Below are positions 37,943-47,399 of a stretch of 64,000 nt of DNA, one piece after another. The stretch spans positions 434,001 through 498,000 of the forward strand of contig CAVQSZ010000006.1 in NCBI GenBank assembly GCA_963716115.1. Reading direction: 5' to 3'. A program made the position numbers and the translations under genes. Origin of the DNA: AP-15 sp963716115. GTDB lineage: Bacteria; Pseudomonadota; Alphaproteobacteria; ATCC43930; CGMCC-115725. The notes beneath the pieces were generated by a model. It saw nothing but the letters and a program-made list of their open reading frames with translations, had not been told where the DNA came from and made no database searches. The stretch's first letter is position 1. Each line of letters starts with the position of its first letter.

Positions 37943-39268
37943 TTATCCGTCGGCAATATGCTCGAGTGAGCCCTGCTGCGGCCAAGCCGATGCTGCCGGC
38001 CCCGCCGCGGCTAACGTCTCGATGAAGCGCACATAGGCCGCGCTTTCCTTTTCCCAAGTCATTGCACTGGCGGCGCGGCCGACAGCCTGCCGAAACGCCG
38101 CCTGCGCCGCCGGCTCGACAATCCTTCGGACCGAAGCCGCAAGCCCCACCGCATCGAATTCGTCGAACAGCAGCCCGAGGCCCCAGTCCTGGACCACCCG
38201 GGCAATTTCCGGCAGCGGCGTCGCGACGACCGGGAGGCGTGCCGCAATCAATTGAAATAATCGGTTCGGCAGGCTGAGCCGCAGGTTCTGCAATTTCCCT
38301 TGGCGAGCAATAATGCCGACATCCGCCTCGGCGATGTAGGCGTTGACCCCGTGCGGCGGCTGCATCGGCGCCAGGTGGAACCGGTCCGAGACCCCGCGCT
38401 CGACCGCCCGGCGCCGTAACGTCTTCAGGAAATCCGGCTTCGGTGGCGGGCTGAGCCCGACGAGATGAAACGCGGCCGGCAGATATGCCAGGGCGTCGAT
38501 CGCCGTCTCAAGTCCTTCGCCCTCCCGCATCGTGTTGAGGTGAAGGAGGATCCGGGCCTCCTTTGTCAGACCGAGATCCCTTCTGAGACGGCCATCCGAA
38601 ACCCAGCGCCCGTAATCCTGGAAGTTGCGCAAAACCAAAGGCCGCGCGACGCCGAAACGCTCGACTGCAGCATCGGCAATAGAGTCGTTTATCGTGATCC
38701 AACCGTCCGCGGTGCGGGCGATCTCGGCCTCCCGCCGGATTTCAGCGTGGCGCACGGCTCGGGCAGCGGGCGCCCTAGTCAATTGTTCTTCATCGAAGGG
38801 CATTTCAACCGCGTCGAAGACGAGCTTGGCGTCGCAGCTCCGCGCCAGCGCCGAAGCTGCGATCAACGCTCTGTCGTAGTGCGCCTGAACAACATCGAAA
38901 TGGCTGCCGGCCAACCGGCTCGCAACTGCGGCAGCGAACAGCCCGTCATGGCTGCGCCCCGCCGCGACCGCAGCCTCGGCGCGGTGCTGCAGGCCCGCGT
39001 CGTCGCGCATCGCGCGGCGCAGCCACGACCTTTGCTTTACCGGGAGCGCCCGGGGAGTCCCGGTCGCAACCAGCGTCACCGCCGCGGTGCAGCCCGCGAG
39101 CTGCGCATCGGGGGCGCAAAACGCGATGACCGTAGCCTCGTGGCCGGCCTCGCCAAGCGATCTCGCCTGGCGGATCGCTCTCATATTGAGCGACAAATCC
39201 TTGCAGGCGACGATGCACACAGCCAAGCCCCTGTGCCGCGCGGCGGTGGCGGTGCGGTGCGCGAGCAT
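37943..39268 (-). CDS. GT-B glycosyltransferase, distant relative of modules A-C
   Basis: 441 residues with AVCIVACKDLSLNMRAIRQA, FDVVQAHYDRALIAASALA, KLVFDAVEMP, ARILLHLNTMREGEGLETAI and LSLPNRLFQLIAARLPVVATP. These are positional equivalents of the motifs in the giant glycosyltransferase. Its ATG directly follows the TAG of the aminotransferase gene, so the two are translationally linked. It probably transfers the amidosugar made by this operon; that is inference from context. Confidence 0.8.
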   Translation of the reverse strand: MLAHRTATAARHRGLAVCIVACKDLSLNMRAIRQARSLGEAGHEATVIAFCAPDAQLAGCTAAVTLVATGTPRALPVKQRSWLRRAMRDDAGLQHRAEAAVAAGRSHDGLFAAAVASRLAGSHFDVVQAHYDRALIAASALARSCDAKLVFDAVEMPFDEEQLTRAPAARAVRHAEIRREAEIARTADGWITINDSIADAAVERFGVARPLVLRNFQDYGRWVSDGRLRRDLGLTKEARILLHLNTMREGEGLETAIDALAYLPAAFHLVGLSPPPKPDFLKTLRRRAVERGVSDRFHLAPMQPPHGVNAYIAEADVGIIARQGKLQNLRLSLPNRLFQLIAARLPVVATPLPEIARVVQDWGLGLLFDEFDAVGLAASVRRIVEPAAQAAFRQAVGRAASAMTWEKESAAYVRFIETLAAAGPAASAWPQQGSLEHIADG

Positions 39269-40414
39269 CTAGTCGAGAATGTCCTTTACGGCGCGGCAGA
39301 TGTAATCGGACTGCATCTCGCTCAGATAGGGGTGCATCGGCAGGCTCAGCACCTCGTCCTTGAGGCGCTCCGTCACCGGCAACCCGCCGGGTGCGATCGG
39401 GAAGTGGGCATAGGGCGGCTGCATGTGCAAGGGCCGGGGATAATAGATCTCGGTGCGCACTCCGCGCTCGGCCAGGCCGCGCTGCAAATCGTCGCGGCGG
39501 CCGGTCCGGATTGTGTATTGCGCCCATGACGAGGTGCTTCCGGTCGGTACGTGAGGCACCGCCACCGAATGACCGAGACCGTCGGCGTAAAGCCGAGCGA
39601 TCTGCCGCCGCTTCGCCAGCTCGTCTTCAAAGATCGCCAACTTCTCGATCAACACGACCGCTTGCAACGTGTCGAGCCGAGCATTGGTGCCGATCCGCAC
39701 GTTGTCGTATTTGCCGTTCACCCCGCGGCCATGGATGCGGACCGAGCGCAAGGTTTCGGCGAGCTTGGGATCGTCGGTGAAGATGGCGCCGCCGTCACCC
39801 CAGCAGCCGAGCGGCTTGGCCGGGAAAAAGCTGGTGGCGGTCATGTCGGCGAGAACGCCGACGCGTCGATTCCCTTGGGCCGCCCCGAATGCCTGGGCGG
39901 CGTCGGCCAGGACCTTGAGCCCCTCGCGGCGGGCGATCGCGTTGATTCCCTCGTAATCGGCGGGCAGGCCAAACAGATCGACTGGAATGATCACCTTGGG
40001 AGCGAGCCGACCTTCCTCGCGGACAAGGCGGATCGCCGCCTCGAGGCTCTCGGGTGCGAGGTTCATCGTGTCGGGGTCGACATCGACAAAAATCGGTGTC
40101 GCGCCGACGAGACACGCGACTTCCGCGGTCGCGGTAAAGGTCCAGCTCGGCAAGAAGACGGCATCCCCGGGTCCGACGCCGAGGGCCAGCAACGGCAGCC
40201 AAAGCGCATCGGTGCCATTGGAGCACGAGACGACTTCTGCTGCGCCGGTGAACTTGGCGAGGCGGCTTTCGAGATCCCGGACCTCGGGTCCCATGATGTA
40301 TTGGCCGTGATCGACGACTCGCCGCCAACCCTCCTCGACGCGCTCGCGGACGCGGTCGCGCTGCGCCTTCAGGTCGATGAATTCGATCGGAAAGATCCCT
40401 GACTGGTCCTTCAC
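39269..40414 (-). CDS. DegT/DnrJ/EryC1-type sugar aminotransferase (WbpE/WlbC-like)
   Basis: 381 residues. PLP-enzyme landmarks are SNGTDALWLPLLALG, PSWTFTATAEVACLVGA, DAAQAFGA (Asp171) and the lysine segment SFFPAKPLGCWGDGG (Lys200), plus the substrate loop NVRIGTNARLDTLQA. These enzymes transfer an amino group to a keto-sugar nucleotide. With the oxidoreductase and acetyltransferase downstream it supplies the 3-amination step of a 2,3-diamino sugar. ATG 40414 gives the normal family length. Confidence 0.87.
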   Translation of the reverse strand: MKDQSGIFPIEFIDLKAQRDRVRERVEEGWRRVVDHGQYIMGPEVRDLESRLAKFTGAAEVVSCSNGTDALWLPLLALGVGPGDAVFLPSWTFTATAEVACLVGATPIFVDVDPDTMNLAPESLEAAIRLVREEGRLAPKVIIPVDLFGLPADYEGINAIARREGLKVLADAAQAFGAAQGNRRVGVLADMTATSFFPAKPLGCWGDGGAIFTDDPKLAETLRSVRIHGRGVNGKYDNVRIGTNARLDTLQAVVLIEKLAIFEDELAKRRQIARLYADGLGHSVAVPHVPTGSTSSWAQYTIRTGRRDDLQRGLAERGVRTEIYYPRPLHMQPPYAHFPIAPGGLPVTERLKDEVLSLPMHPYLSEMQSDYICRAVKDILD

Positions 40415-40504
40415 GGTTCGACCCTCTTCAGTGATTGCAGGGAGCTGTCCTCATACTCCGCGCGACCGCGGTTCCCGCGATCCCACGGCGACCGAACACG
40501 CATT

Positions 40505-41692
40505 CTAGGCGAACTTCGCCTGCAATATTCCGGCATCCTCCGTGCGATCGAGCAGCGGAGCCTGTGCCAGCACATCGTTGTGGCTTCTGCCAGTCACTCC
40601 CGCTTCTCTGTGCCTGCCCAGCAGGGCGGCCACATCGCTCGGCAATACCCCCGGCTGCAGCAGAAAACTGCGCAGGACGCCGCGGCTCATCGGTGGCTCA
40701 TTCGATGAATTGTACGCCTTCGCGACAACTCGTGAATTAGCATAATCATAGTTGATCCGGTCATATATGTTCCGAAATGCGGGTAGGACTGCGTACAGCT
40801 CGTCGAGATCGAGAGTGCGCCGAAGTTCTTCGTCCGTCGTCAACTCTTCGTACAACTTCTCTCCCGGCCGCGGCCCGATGCAGTGGACTTCGATCTCCGA
40901 AGACTTACGGTTATATAATGGGGCGACGATATCGACCAGCACTTGTACCAAGTCGACGATTCGTACGACCGGCATTCTCGTGACGAACACTTCGCCGCCA
41001 TGGGCAATGCGCAGCGATTTCAACACCAGCCGTACGGCTTCTTCCAGCGTCATCACAAAACGGGTCATTTTGGCATCCGTTAGCGTGATCGGGCCCCCCT
41101 GGGCGATCTGTCGACAAAACAGTGGCACGACCGACCCGGCCGACCCCGCCACATTTCCGAAGCGCACGCTGGTGAACACTGCGTTTGCAGTAAGCTCAAG
41201 CATGGCATTGGCCGCGGTCACCAAGCGTTCGCCCATCAGCTTGGTCGTGCCCATCACATTGGTCGGATTGACCGCTTTGTCCGAGCTTGTCAACAGCACA
41301 CGCTGCAGATTGTTGTCGAGCGCGGCCTGAATGACGTTCTGAACGCCGATGATGTTGGTCTGCACCGTTTCGAACGGCGACCTCTCCGACGAGCCGACAT
41401 GCTTTAATGCCGCCGCATGGATGCAATAATCCATGTTCTTGAACATCTGGCCCAGTTTTTGGCCATTTCGGACGTCACAAATAAAAGGGTGGAACCGCGG
41501 TTCAATCCGCAAAGATTCAGAAAGAACAAATAGGCCATTCTCATGATTGTCGACCCCACGGATTTCAACAGCGGGTGTCTTCAGCAGCCTCTGTACAAGT
41601 TCAGACCCGACCGTTCCTGCCGCGCCGGTTACGATGACCCGCTTGCCCTCGAAGAAGTCCGCTTCGTCTCGGAAATTGGGTGTCCTGAACAT
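40505..41692 (-). CDS. FlaA1/CapD-like UDP-HexNAc dehydratase (extended SDR)
   Basis: 395 residues. It has the nucleotide-binding VIVTGAAGTVGSELV, then AAALKHVG, the catalytic SSDKAVNPTNVMGTTKLMGE (SDK plus M-x3-K in place of the usual Tyr motif, as in FlaA1/CapD enzymes), and FGNVAGSAGSVVPLF. The short soluble form lacks the membrane part of WbpM. It likely makes a 4-keto-6-deoxy UDP-sugar. ATG 41692 is preceded by GGGGGAG 6 bases upstream; an alternative TTG at 41707 is weaker. It heads the leftward operon. Confidence 0.85.
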   Translation of the reverse strand: MFRTPNFRDEADFFEGKRVIVTGAAGTVGSELVQRLLKTPAVEIRGVDNHENGLFVLSESLRIEPRFHPFICDVRNGQKLGQMFKNMDYCIHAAALKHVGSSERSPFETVQTNIIGVQNVIQAALDNNLQRVLLTSSDKAVNPTNVMGTTKLMGERLVTAANAMLELTANAVFTSVRFGNVAGSAGSVVPLFCRQIAQGGPITLTDAKMTRFVMTLEEAVRLVLKSLRIAHGGEVFVTRMPVVRIVDLVQVLVDIVAPLYNRKSSEIEVHCIGPRPGEKLYEELTTDEELRRTLDLDELYAVLPAFRNIYDRINYDYANSRVVAKAYNSSNEPPMSRGVLRSFLLQPGVLPSDVAALLGRHREAGVTGRSHNDVLAQAPLLDRTEDAGILQAKFA

Positions 41693-41937
41693 CTCTTTCT
41701 CCCCCAAACTGCGTATGGACTTGAGAGGACGTCGTGCGGTGTCTTGGTTGTCGTATAGCCCGATAGAGCGGCGGTTGACAAGCGCCTCACGATCGATTGA
41801 AGTGGCAAAGTTGGTGAATGCGGCGACGGCACGACATCGGTTTGCGGTTTTGCGGAGTCCTCTTGGGGCTGTGGCGACGACGCTGGGGACTCCAGGCTTG
41901 CTAGCCGTGTCGCGGTTTGGGAAAATAGGGGGCTACG
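41693..41937. promoter_or_regulatory. Divergent intergenic region between the dehydratase and sqdB
   Basis: The 245 bases separate two diverging operons, so both promoters should lie here. I see the ribosome sites at either end (GGGGGAG for the leftward gene, ataggggg for sqdB), but no convincing -35/-10 pair or operator. Confidence 0.45.
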
Positions 41938-43086
41938 ATGCGTGTGATGATCCTCGGCGGCGACGGATACCTTGGCTGGCCGACAGCCATGCATTTTGCG
42001 GCGGCCGGGAACGATGTGATGGTAGTCGACAACTATTTGCGCCGAACGGTTGCGCGAAGCACCGGCTCCGAGCCCTTGTTCGAGGCTCCCAACCTTGAGG
42101 CTCGCGCCGACATTTTCGCGACCACTCAGGGCAGCGCTATAGAAACTGCGATCGGCGACTGCTCCGATATGATGTTCCTCGATCCGCTATTTGCCCGCTT
42201 TCTACCCGACGTAGTCGTGCATTATGCGGAGCAACCCTCGGCACCGTATTCGATGCGGGGTTTTCACGAGGCTCAGCTTACCTTGCGCAACAATCTCGGC
42301 GTCACCTTCAATTTGATCTGGGTCATATTGCGCCACAAGCCTGAGTGTCACATCGTCAAGCTCGGCACGATGGGCGAATACGGTACCCCGAATATAGACA
42401 TCGAGGAAGGATGGCTCGAAATCGAGCATAACGGCAGAAAGGATAAGTTCCTTTTTCCTCGGCAAGCCGGCAGCTTGTATCACACCACTAAAGTTCTCGA
42501 TACTGATCTATTGTGGTTCTATGTGCGTACCTATGGCATCAGGGTGACCGACCTGATGCAGGGTCCAGTATACGGATTGTCGACTTGGGAATGTGAGGGA
42601 AACGTTCGCCTGTTGCCGAACTTTCACTACGACGACATTTTCGGTACCGTGGTCAACCGCTTCCTCGTACAAGCCGTGGCCGGGGTGCCGCTGACCGTGT
42701 ACGGCAAAGGCGGGCAAACCAGGGGCTATTTAAACCTTAAGGACACACTGCAATGCGTGCGCCTGGCGGCTGAGGTCCCGGCAGCGCCGGGAGAGTTGCG
42801 GATCTTCAACCAGTTCACCGAGCAGTTCACTGTGAACGAACTGGCCGTTCGCGTTAATCGCGTCGGGACGGCTATGGGACTTCCCGTCGAAGTTCAATCT
42901 ATTCCCAATCCGCGAAAAGAAAAAGAGGAACATTACTATAATGCGAAGCACTCCGGCCTTCTCGAATTGGGATTGCAGTCACACTATATGACGGATGACG
43001 TGTTAGCGGCAATGCTAGAGACAATCATTTCCTATAAGGCGAACATAGATCCGAAAAAGATTATGCCACGGGTCCGTTGGTCGTAG
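41938..43086 (+). CDS. sqdB: UDP-sulfoquinovose synthase
   Basis: 382 residues of the extended-SDR family. NAD site GGDGYLGWP (7-15); the family-specific HYAEQPSAPYSM; KLGTMGEYGTP with Thr144; YHTTK with Tyr181 and Lys185; DLMQGPVYG. Thr, Tyr and Lys sit where plant SQD1 has its catalytic triad. The enzyme combines UDP-glucose and sulfite to give UDP-sulfoquinovose. That donor feeds either sulfolipid or sulfoquinovose-containing glycans; no sqdA/C/D-type gene is adjacent, so use in the polysaccharide is plausible. ATG 41938 follows ataggggg. Confidence 0.92.
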   Translation: MRVMILGGDGYLGWPTAMHFAAAGNDVMVVDNYLRRTVARSTGSEPLFEAPNLEARADIFATTQGSAIETAIGDCSDMMFLDPLFARFLPDVVVHYAEQPSAPYSMRGFHEAQLTLRNNLGVTFNLIWVILRHKPECHIVKLGTMGEYGTPNIDIEEGWLEIEHNGRKDKFLFPRQAGSLYHTTKVLDTDLLWFYVRTYGIRVTDLMQGPVYGLSTWECEGNVRLLPNFHYDDIFGTVVNRFLVQAVAGVPLTVYGKGGQTRGYLNLKDTLQCVRLAAEVPAAPGELRIFNQFTEQFTVNELAVRVNRVGTAMGLPVEVQSIPNPRKEKEEHYYNAKHSGLLELGLQSHYMTDDVLAAMLETIISYKANIDPKKIMPRVRWS

Positions 43087-43369
43087 ACGCAGCCGCCGCC
43101 CTTGCCGGGATATCGGCGCCCTCGGGGGCCAAACGCGTGGCTGTTCGCCGCAGCTGGGTACGCCAGCCGTGATTAATTTCCGGGCGGTCCTCGGGTTCCG
43201 AGGAGGTGTTCGCGCCGATGGGCGGCTGCCGACAAATCGGCGCAACGGGCCGGTCCACGGTCCCTGTAAGCGCCGCCAGCTGTGCTGGACTCGGAAAACT
43301 GTCGACAAGGCACGTCGAGTGAGGCCACAAGGCTGGCCGTGAGGACTGTCTATCCTCGGCGGGCGCCGC
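43087..43369. other. No recognisable gene
   Basis: 283 bases between sqdB and the IS701 remnant. Short open frames exist on both strands, but none resembles a family I know and none has a credible start. Confidence 0.4.
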
Positions 43370-43957
43370 TCGCGGATCTCCTGCTTGAGCCCTTGGTTGG
43401 GACCGATGCCGGCTACGTATCTCAGACCGAGAGCGGTAATTCCGGTCCGCAGCGTGGTATCGTTGCCGTAACCGGCATCAATCGGTGCCATACCTCGGGC
43501 CGCCCCGCCGGTCGAGCCGCGCTGATCTGCTCGAAGGTGAACTCGGGCTTGGTCTGAAGAGCAATCGTTTCCGGCACACGGCCTTGTCCCGCCGCGTCCG
43601 ATCCTTGGCCCAGTCCTCGGGGATATGGAGCCGATGGGCGATCGGCAGTTCGGCATGATGATGGCCAGCGACAGGGTCGCCGCGACTTGGAAGTTATCCC
43701 CGCTTGCCCAGCTGACCGCAATATTCCCGGGTCACGCCGACTGAGTGCCGCCCCTTCTTGAGAAAGCCCGTGCCGTCGATGATCCAGGCCTCGATCGGTC
43801 CACCGCGCTCGATCGCCGGCAGCACCAGCTCACTTAGTCTTGGCCAGTATCGCGCATCCGACCACGACACAGAGCCGGCCTGGTTCGTCTGGACAAGAAT
43901 CCGCCCTGGATAGGTGGGGCCTCTGCCGGTCGCCGTCGTGATGCGTCGGCGAATCAT
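43370..43957 (-). pseudogene. IS701-family transposase remnant
   Basis: ELVLPAIERGGPIEAWIIDG, GFLKKGRHSVGVTREYCGQLG and DAGYGNDTTLRTGITALGLRYVAGIGP match the larger IS701 copy at 46165-47654 segment by segment. At least three frames are used and both ends are missing. It abuts the C-terminal IS3 orfB piece directly at 43954-43957. Confidence 0.78.
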
Positions 43958-44361
43958 GCTGCCGCGACCTGCGGCAGATGGTCGAAACAGGTTCGATCCG
44001 AGGTCCGAGCGTCAAGGCTCGAATGCGGGCGCTGGCGTTTGTAAAAGGTTGAGATAGCGGCCGAGCGAAGCGCGGGCTTGGCCGACGCTGTCGTAGGCCC
44101 GCAGATAGACTTCCTTACTTGACCGAACGCCAGAGCCGCTCGACGAACACGTTGTCGCGCCAGGTGCCTTTCCATCCATGCAGATCGCCGTGCCGGAGCA
44201 GCAGGCCGGTGAACGCGGCGCTGGAATTGACTGCCTTGGTCGGTGTGGAAAATCTCCGGCTGCCGTGCTTAGCCAGCGCCTCTTCGACCGCCTCCAGGCA
44301 AAACGCCGTCTCCATCGTCATCAAAAGGCGCCAGGCCAGCAACCGCCGGCCGAGCCAGTGG
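43954..44361 (-). pseudogene. IS3-family orfB, C-terminal piece (interrupted by IS256)
   Basis: WLGRRLLAWRLLMTMETAFC, EAVEEALAKHGSR, GTWRDNVFVERLWRSVK and RPHSSLDARTSD are the end of an IS3-type DDE transposase. Its N-terminal piece is at 45816-46133 in the same orientation. The break falls exactly at the IS256 inverted repeat. Confidence 0.82.
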
Positions 44362-44521
44362 TCGTGTCCCGCCGAGTGGTGTAGGAGCTGTGGGTAAGTA
44401 GCCTGCCGGAGCGACCGCCGAGAGTCTGGCGCAGGCGGGCTACTTATCCAGCGGTGGTCACCGCGGCGGCGCCGGGTAGGGTTGGGTTGCAATACGCAAC
44501 TCTGATCCGAGGACCACCACG

Positions 44522-45757
44522 ATGACCGATGACAACATCGCCCTTCGCGCGTTGCTGGAGAAGGGCTCTGACGCCGGCTTTCTGCGCGACATGATCGGCT
44601 TCGCAGCCGAACGCCTGATGGCGCTGGAGACCGACGGCCTGTGCGGCGCCGCTCCCGGCGAACGCTCGCCCGAGCGGCGCAACCAGCGTAACGGCTACCG
44701 AGACCGAGACTGGCAGACGCGCGCTCGGCACGGTGGAGCTGCGCATTCCCAAACTGCGCCACGGCAGCTACTTCCCCGGCTTTCTGGAGCCGCGCCGAAT
44801 GGCCGAGAAGGCGCTCACCGCCGTGATCCAGGAGGCCTACATCCATGGCATCTCCACCCGCTCAGTGGATGATCTGGTGAAAGCCCTCGGCATGGAGGGT
44901 ATCAGCAAGAGCCAGGTTTCGCGCCTGTGCGGCGAGATCGACGAACGCGTGCAAGCCTTCCTGAGCCGCCCGATCGAAGGCGATTGGCCCTATATCTGGC
45001 TCGACGCCACCTACCTCAAAGTCCGGCGAGACCATCACATCGTCTCGGTTGCCGTCATCGTTGCCGTCGGCGTCAACACCGATGGCCTGGTTGGCGCGAG
45101 GTGCTCGGCATGACCATCGGCCATAGCGAGGCCGAGCCCCCGCTTGTTCTGGGTCGAGTTCCTGTGCAGCCTGACCCGACGCGGCCTGCGCGGCGTCAAG
45201 TTGGTCGTATCGGACGCGCACGAGGGACTCAAGGCCGCCATTGCCAAGGTGCTCAGCGCCACCTGGCAGCGCTGCCGCGTACACTTCATGCGCAACGCCA
45301 TGGCGCACGCCGGCAGGACGCAGCGCCGCATCGTCTCGGCCTGGGTCGGCACCGCCTTCGCCCAGAACGACGCCGAGACCGCGCGCAAGCAATGGCGCCA
45401 TAGCCTGCCCCGGCGAAGGTCGGGGTCGCCGACGAGTTGCGCCCCGCGTGTCCAAGCTGGCGGCCTTGATGGACGACGCCGAGGCGGACGTGCTGGCCTA
45501 CATGAGTTTCCCCGCACCGCATCGGGTCAAGCTGCACAGCACCAACCCGCTCGAACGGCTCAACGGCGAGATTAAGCGCCGCAGCGATGTGGTCGGCATA
45601 TTTCCCAACGAGGCCGCGGTGACACGACTGATCGGGGCGCTCCTGCTTCGAGCAAAACGATGAATGGGCCGTCCAGCGTGCCCGCTACATGAGCCTGGAA
45701 ACCATCGCGCCGATGAGCGATGATCCCTTCGTCAGCCTGCCCGCTCTGCCAGCCTGA
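44522..45757 (+). pseudogene. IS256-family transposase, frameshifted
   Basis: The pieces read MIGFAAERLMALETDGLCGA, then ELRIPKLRHGSYFPGFLEPR, DWPYIWLDATYLKVRR (catalytic Asp), RGLRGVKLVVSDAHEG (second Asp), WQRCRVHFMRNAMAH, and STNPLERLNGEIKRRSDVVG (Glu region). Slips occur near 44715, 45100 and 45130. A 23-bp palindromic insertion at 45402-45424 interrupts KQWRH/VADELRP, and a further slip is near 45655. The gene would have ended at TGA 45755-45757. Confidence 0.85.
45402..45424. repeat. 23-bp palindromic insertion inside the IS256 transposase gene
   Basis: Removing agcctgccccggcgaaggtc plus ggg restores a continuous family-like reading (KQWRH then VADELRP). The start AGCCTGCCC is shared with the insertions at 47378-47399 and 1971-1999, and the rest folds as a CCCCG...CGGGG hairpin. 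Confidence 0.75.
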
Positions 45758-45815
45758 TCGAGGAGCTCAACCCTGCACCGACGCAGCAGCTCCTACACCA
45801 CGCGGCGGGACACGA

Positions 45816-46133
45816 TAAACCAGTCGACCACGGCGGCCAGTAGGTAATGTCGATCGCCCAAGCTTGGTTGGGCCGCTCGACTGCCGCCGAGCGCAGCATA
45901 TAGAGCGCCTCGATCCCCATGCGCTTCATCATCGTCGCAACCCGTTGCCGGCCGATCTCGATGCCCTCGCCACGCAGCAGATCGCGCAACATCCGGCTGC
46001 CCGCCAAAGGGTAGTCAAATTGTAGCTGGTCGATCCGCGGGATGATCAACAGATCGGCCGGCAGCATCGGCCGGGGCCGGTAATAAAGGCCGCTGCTGCT
46101 GAGCTTCAAAAGCTTGGCCTGTCACGTCAGCGC
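45816..46133 (-). pseudogene. IS3-family orfB, N-terminal piece
   Basis: MKLSSSGLYYRPRPM, LQFDYPLAGSRMLRDLLRG, VATMMKRMGIEALY and RPNQAWAIDITYW are the start of an IS3 orfB up to the first catalytic Asp. It stops at the IS256 boundary and resumes at 44361. The same N-terminus occurs in the remnant at 34192-34509. Confidence 0.8.
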
Positions 46134-46680
46134 CGTCAAACAAAACTCGGACGGGCTCCTAGTCTTACTGCGTCAGTAATCGGGAATTCTTGCCGTCTTC
46201 CGGATGGGCGTATTGCAGCAAGGGCATATCGGAAGGGTCTTGGCGAGCGCGACGATGAGGCGTCTTCGGATTGTTGCGATCGAGTTGGGGATGTGCCGTT
46301 CGGGTCGGATCGGCGGCGCCCCTGGGTCGGTAACCCTCGGGAATGGCAGATCCCGAGAGCGGCGCGGAGAAACCTGGTCCTGAGAGGGGAATGGCGCCTC
46401 GTTCGGCGATCAAGAAGCCGTAGGCGGCAATACAGAGGGTGGCATGGTGGTGGAAGCCGCGCCACCCGCGCCCTTCATAATCGCCGAGGCCGAGTTCCTG
46501 CTTGAGCTCCTGATAATCGCGCTCGATCCGCCATCGCAACTTTGTCAGATCGACCAGACGATCGAAGGCGGTCTCTTCGGGCAAGGTGGAAAACCAATAC
46601 TTGATCGGCCCGGCTTCGTCTTCCGGCCACTCGATCAGAAGCCATTCTTCAGCGCGCAACTCGCTCAGCAAATTATCGCG

Positions 46681-46712
46681 GTGCCCCACGGGTCACGCCC
46701 GTGGGCTAAAAG
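46681..46712. repeat. 32-bp palindromic insertion inside the IS701 transposase gene
   Basis: On the minus strand the extra bases read as two small hairpins (GGGCCTTTTAGCCC and CCCACGGGCGTGACCCGTGG), introducing a stop codon between VRP and HRDN. The second hairpin resembles those at 1610-1635 and 62360-62382. Confidence 0.75.
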
Positions 46713-47377
46713 GCCCACGGCCGCACTCTGCGCCGGGCAAAGCGCGAGGCGAGCCGATCCGTGGTTCCCTCGCGCCAAGTGATGGTTTGCCACGCCTCTT
46801 GCGGCAGGCTGAGGGCGAGTGTCTTGACCGAGATCGGCAGGTGCTGTCCGCGCCGCAGCCGCGTCTGCGGTCGTCCGCGACCGGTTCGAGACTGTGGCGG
46901 CATGGGAGCCTCGCCCGGCGGCCATACCGAGGTGTTGGGACCGATCCCCGCGACGTAGCGCAAGCCGAGAGAGGTGATGTCCGTCCGCAGCCCCGTGTCG
47001 TTGCCATAGCCGGCGTCCATCAGCACTACACCCTGAGGCAGTCCAGCGGTTCGGGCCGCTTTGATCTGCTCAAGGGCGATCTCGGGCTTGGTTTGGAAAG
47101 CGATCGGCTCCGGCGCCTTGGCCTTATCCCGCCGCGCCTGATCCTTGGCCCAATCCTCAGGCAGATAGAGCCGATACGCGATGGGCAGACTGGCATCGTG
47201 ATTGGCCAATGACAGCGACACCGCGACTTGGCAGTTGTCCTGCTTGCCAAGCTGACCGCAATATTGCCGGGTCACCCCCACCGAATGACGCCCCTTCTTG
47301 GGAAAGCCCGTGTCATCGATGATCCACGCTTCGATCGCCCCGCTGCGCTCGATCGCCGGCAACACCAGTTCTGTCAC

Positions 47378-47399
47378 CCCGCTTTCGCGAGGGCAGGCT
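47378..47399. repeat. 22-bp palindromic insertion inside the IS701 transposase gene
   Basis: On the minus strand AGCCTGCCC is followed by TCGCGAAAGCGGG. Removing 22 bases joins AMLAK to VTELVLPAIE, the reading seen in relatives such as the remnant at 43370-43957. Confidence 0.75.

Larger units (their letters stand above)
44362..45815 (+). mobile_element. IS256-family element inserted in IS3 orfB
   Basis: It is bounded by 28-bp inverted repeats (44362-44389, starting tcgtgtcccgccgagtggtg, and 45788-45815) with one mismatch. Length is 1,454 bp, normal for IS256. The flanks ccagtgg and ccagtcg could be a diverged 8-bp target duplication. It splits an IS3 transposase gene and is itself inactive. 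Confidence 0.82.
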
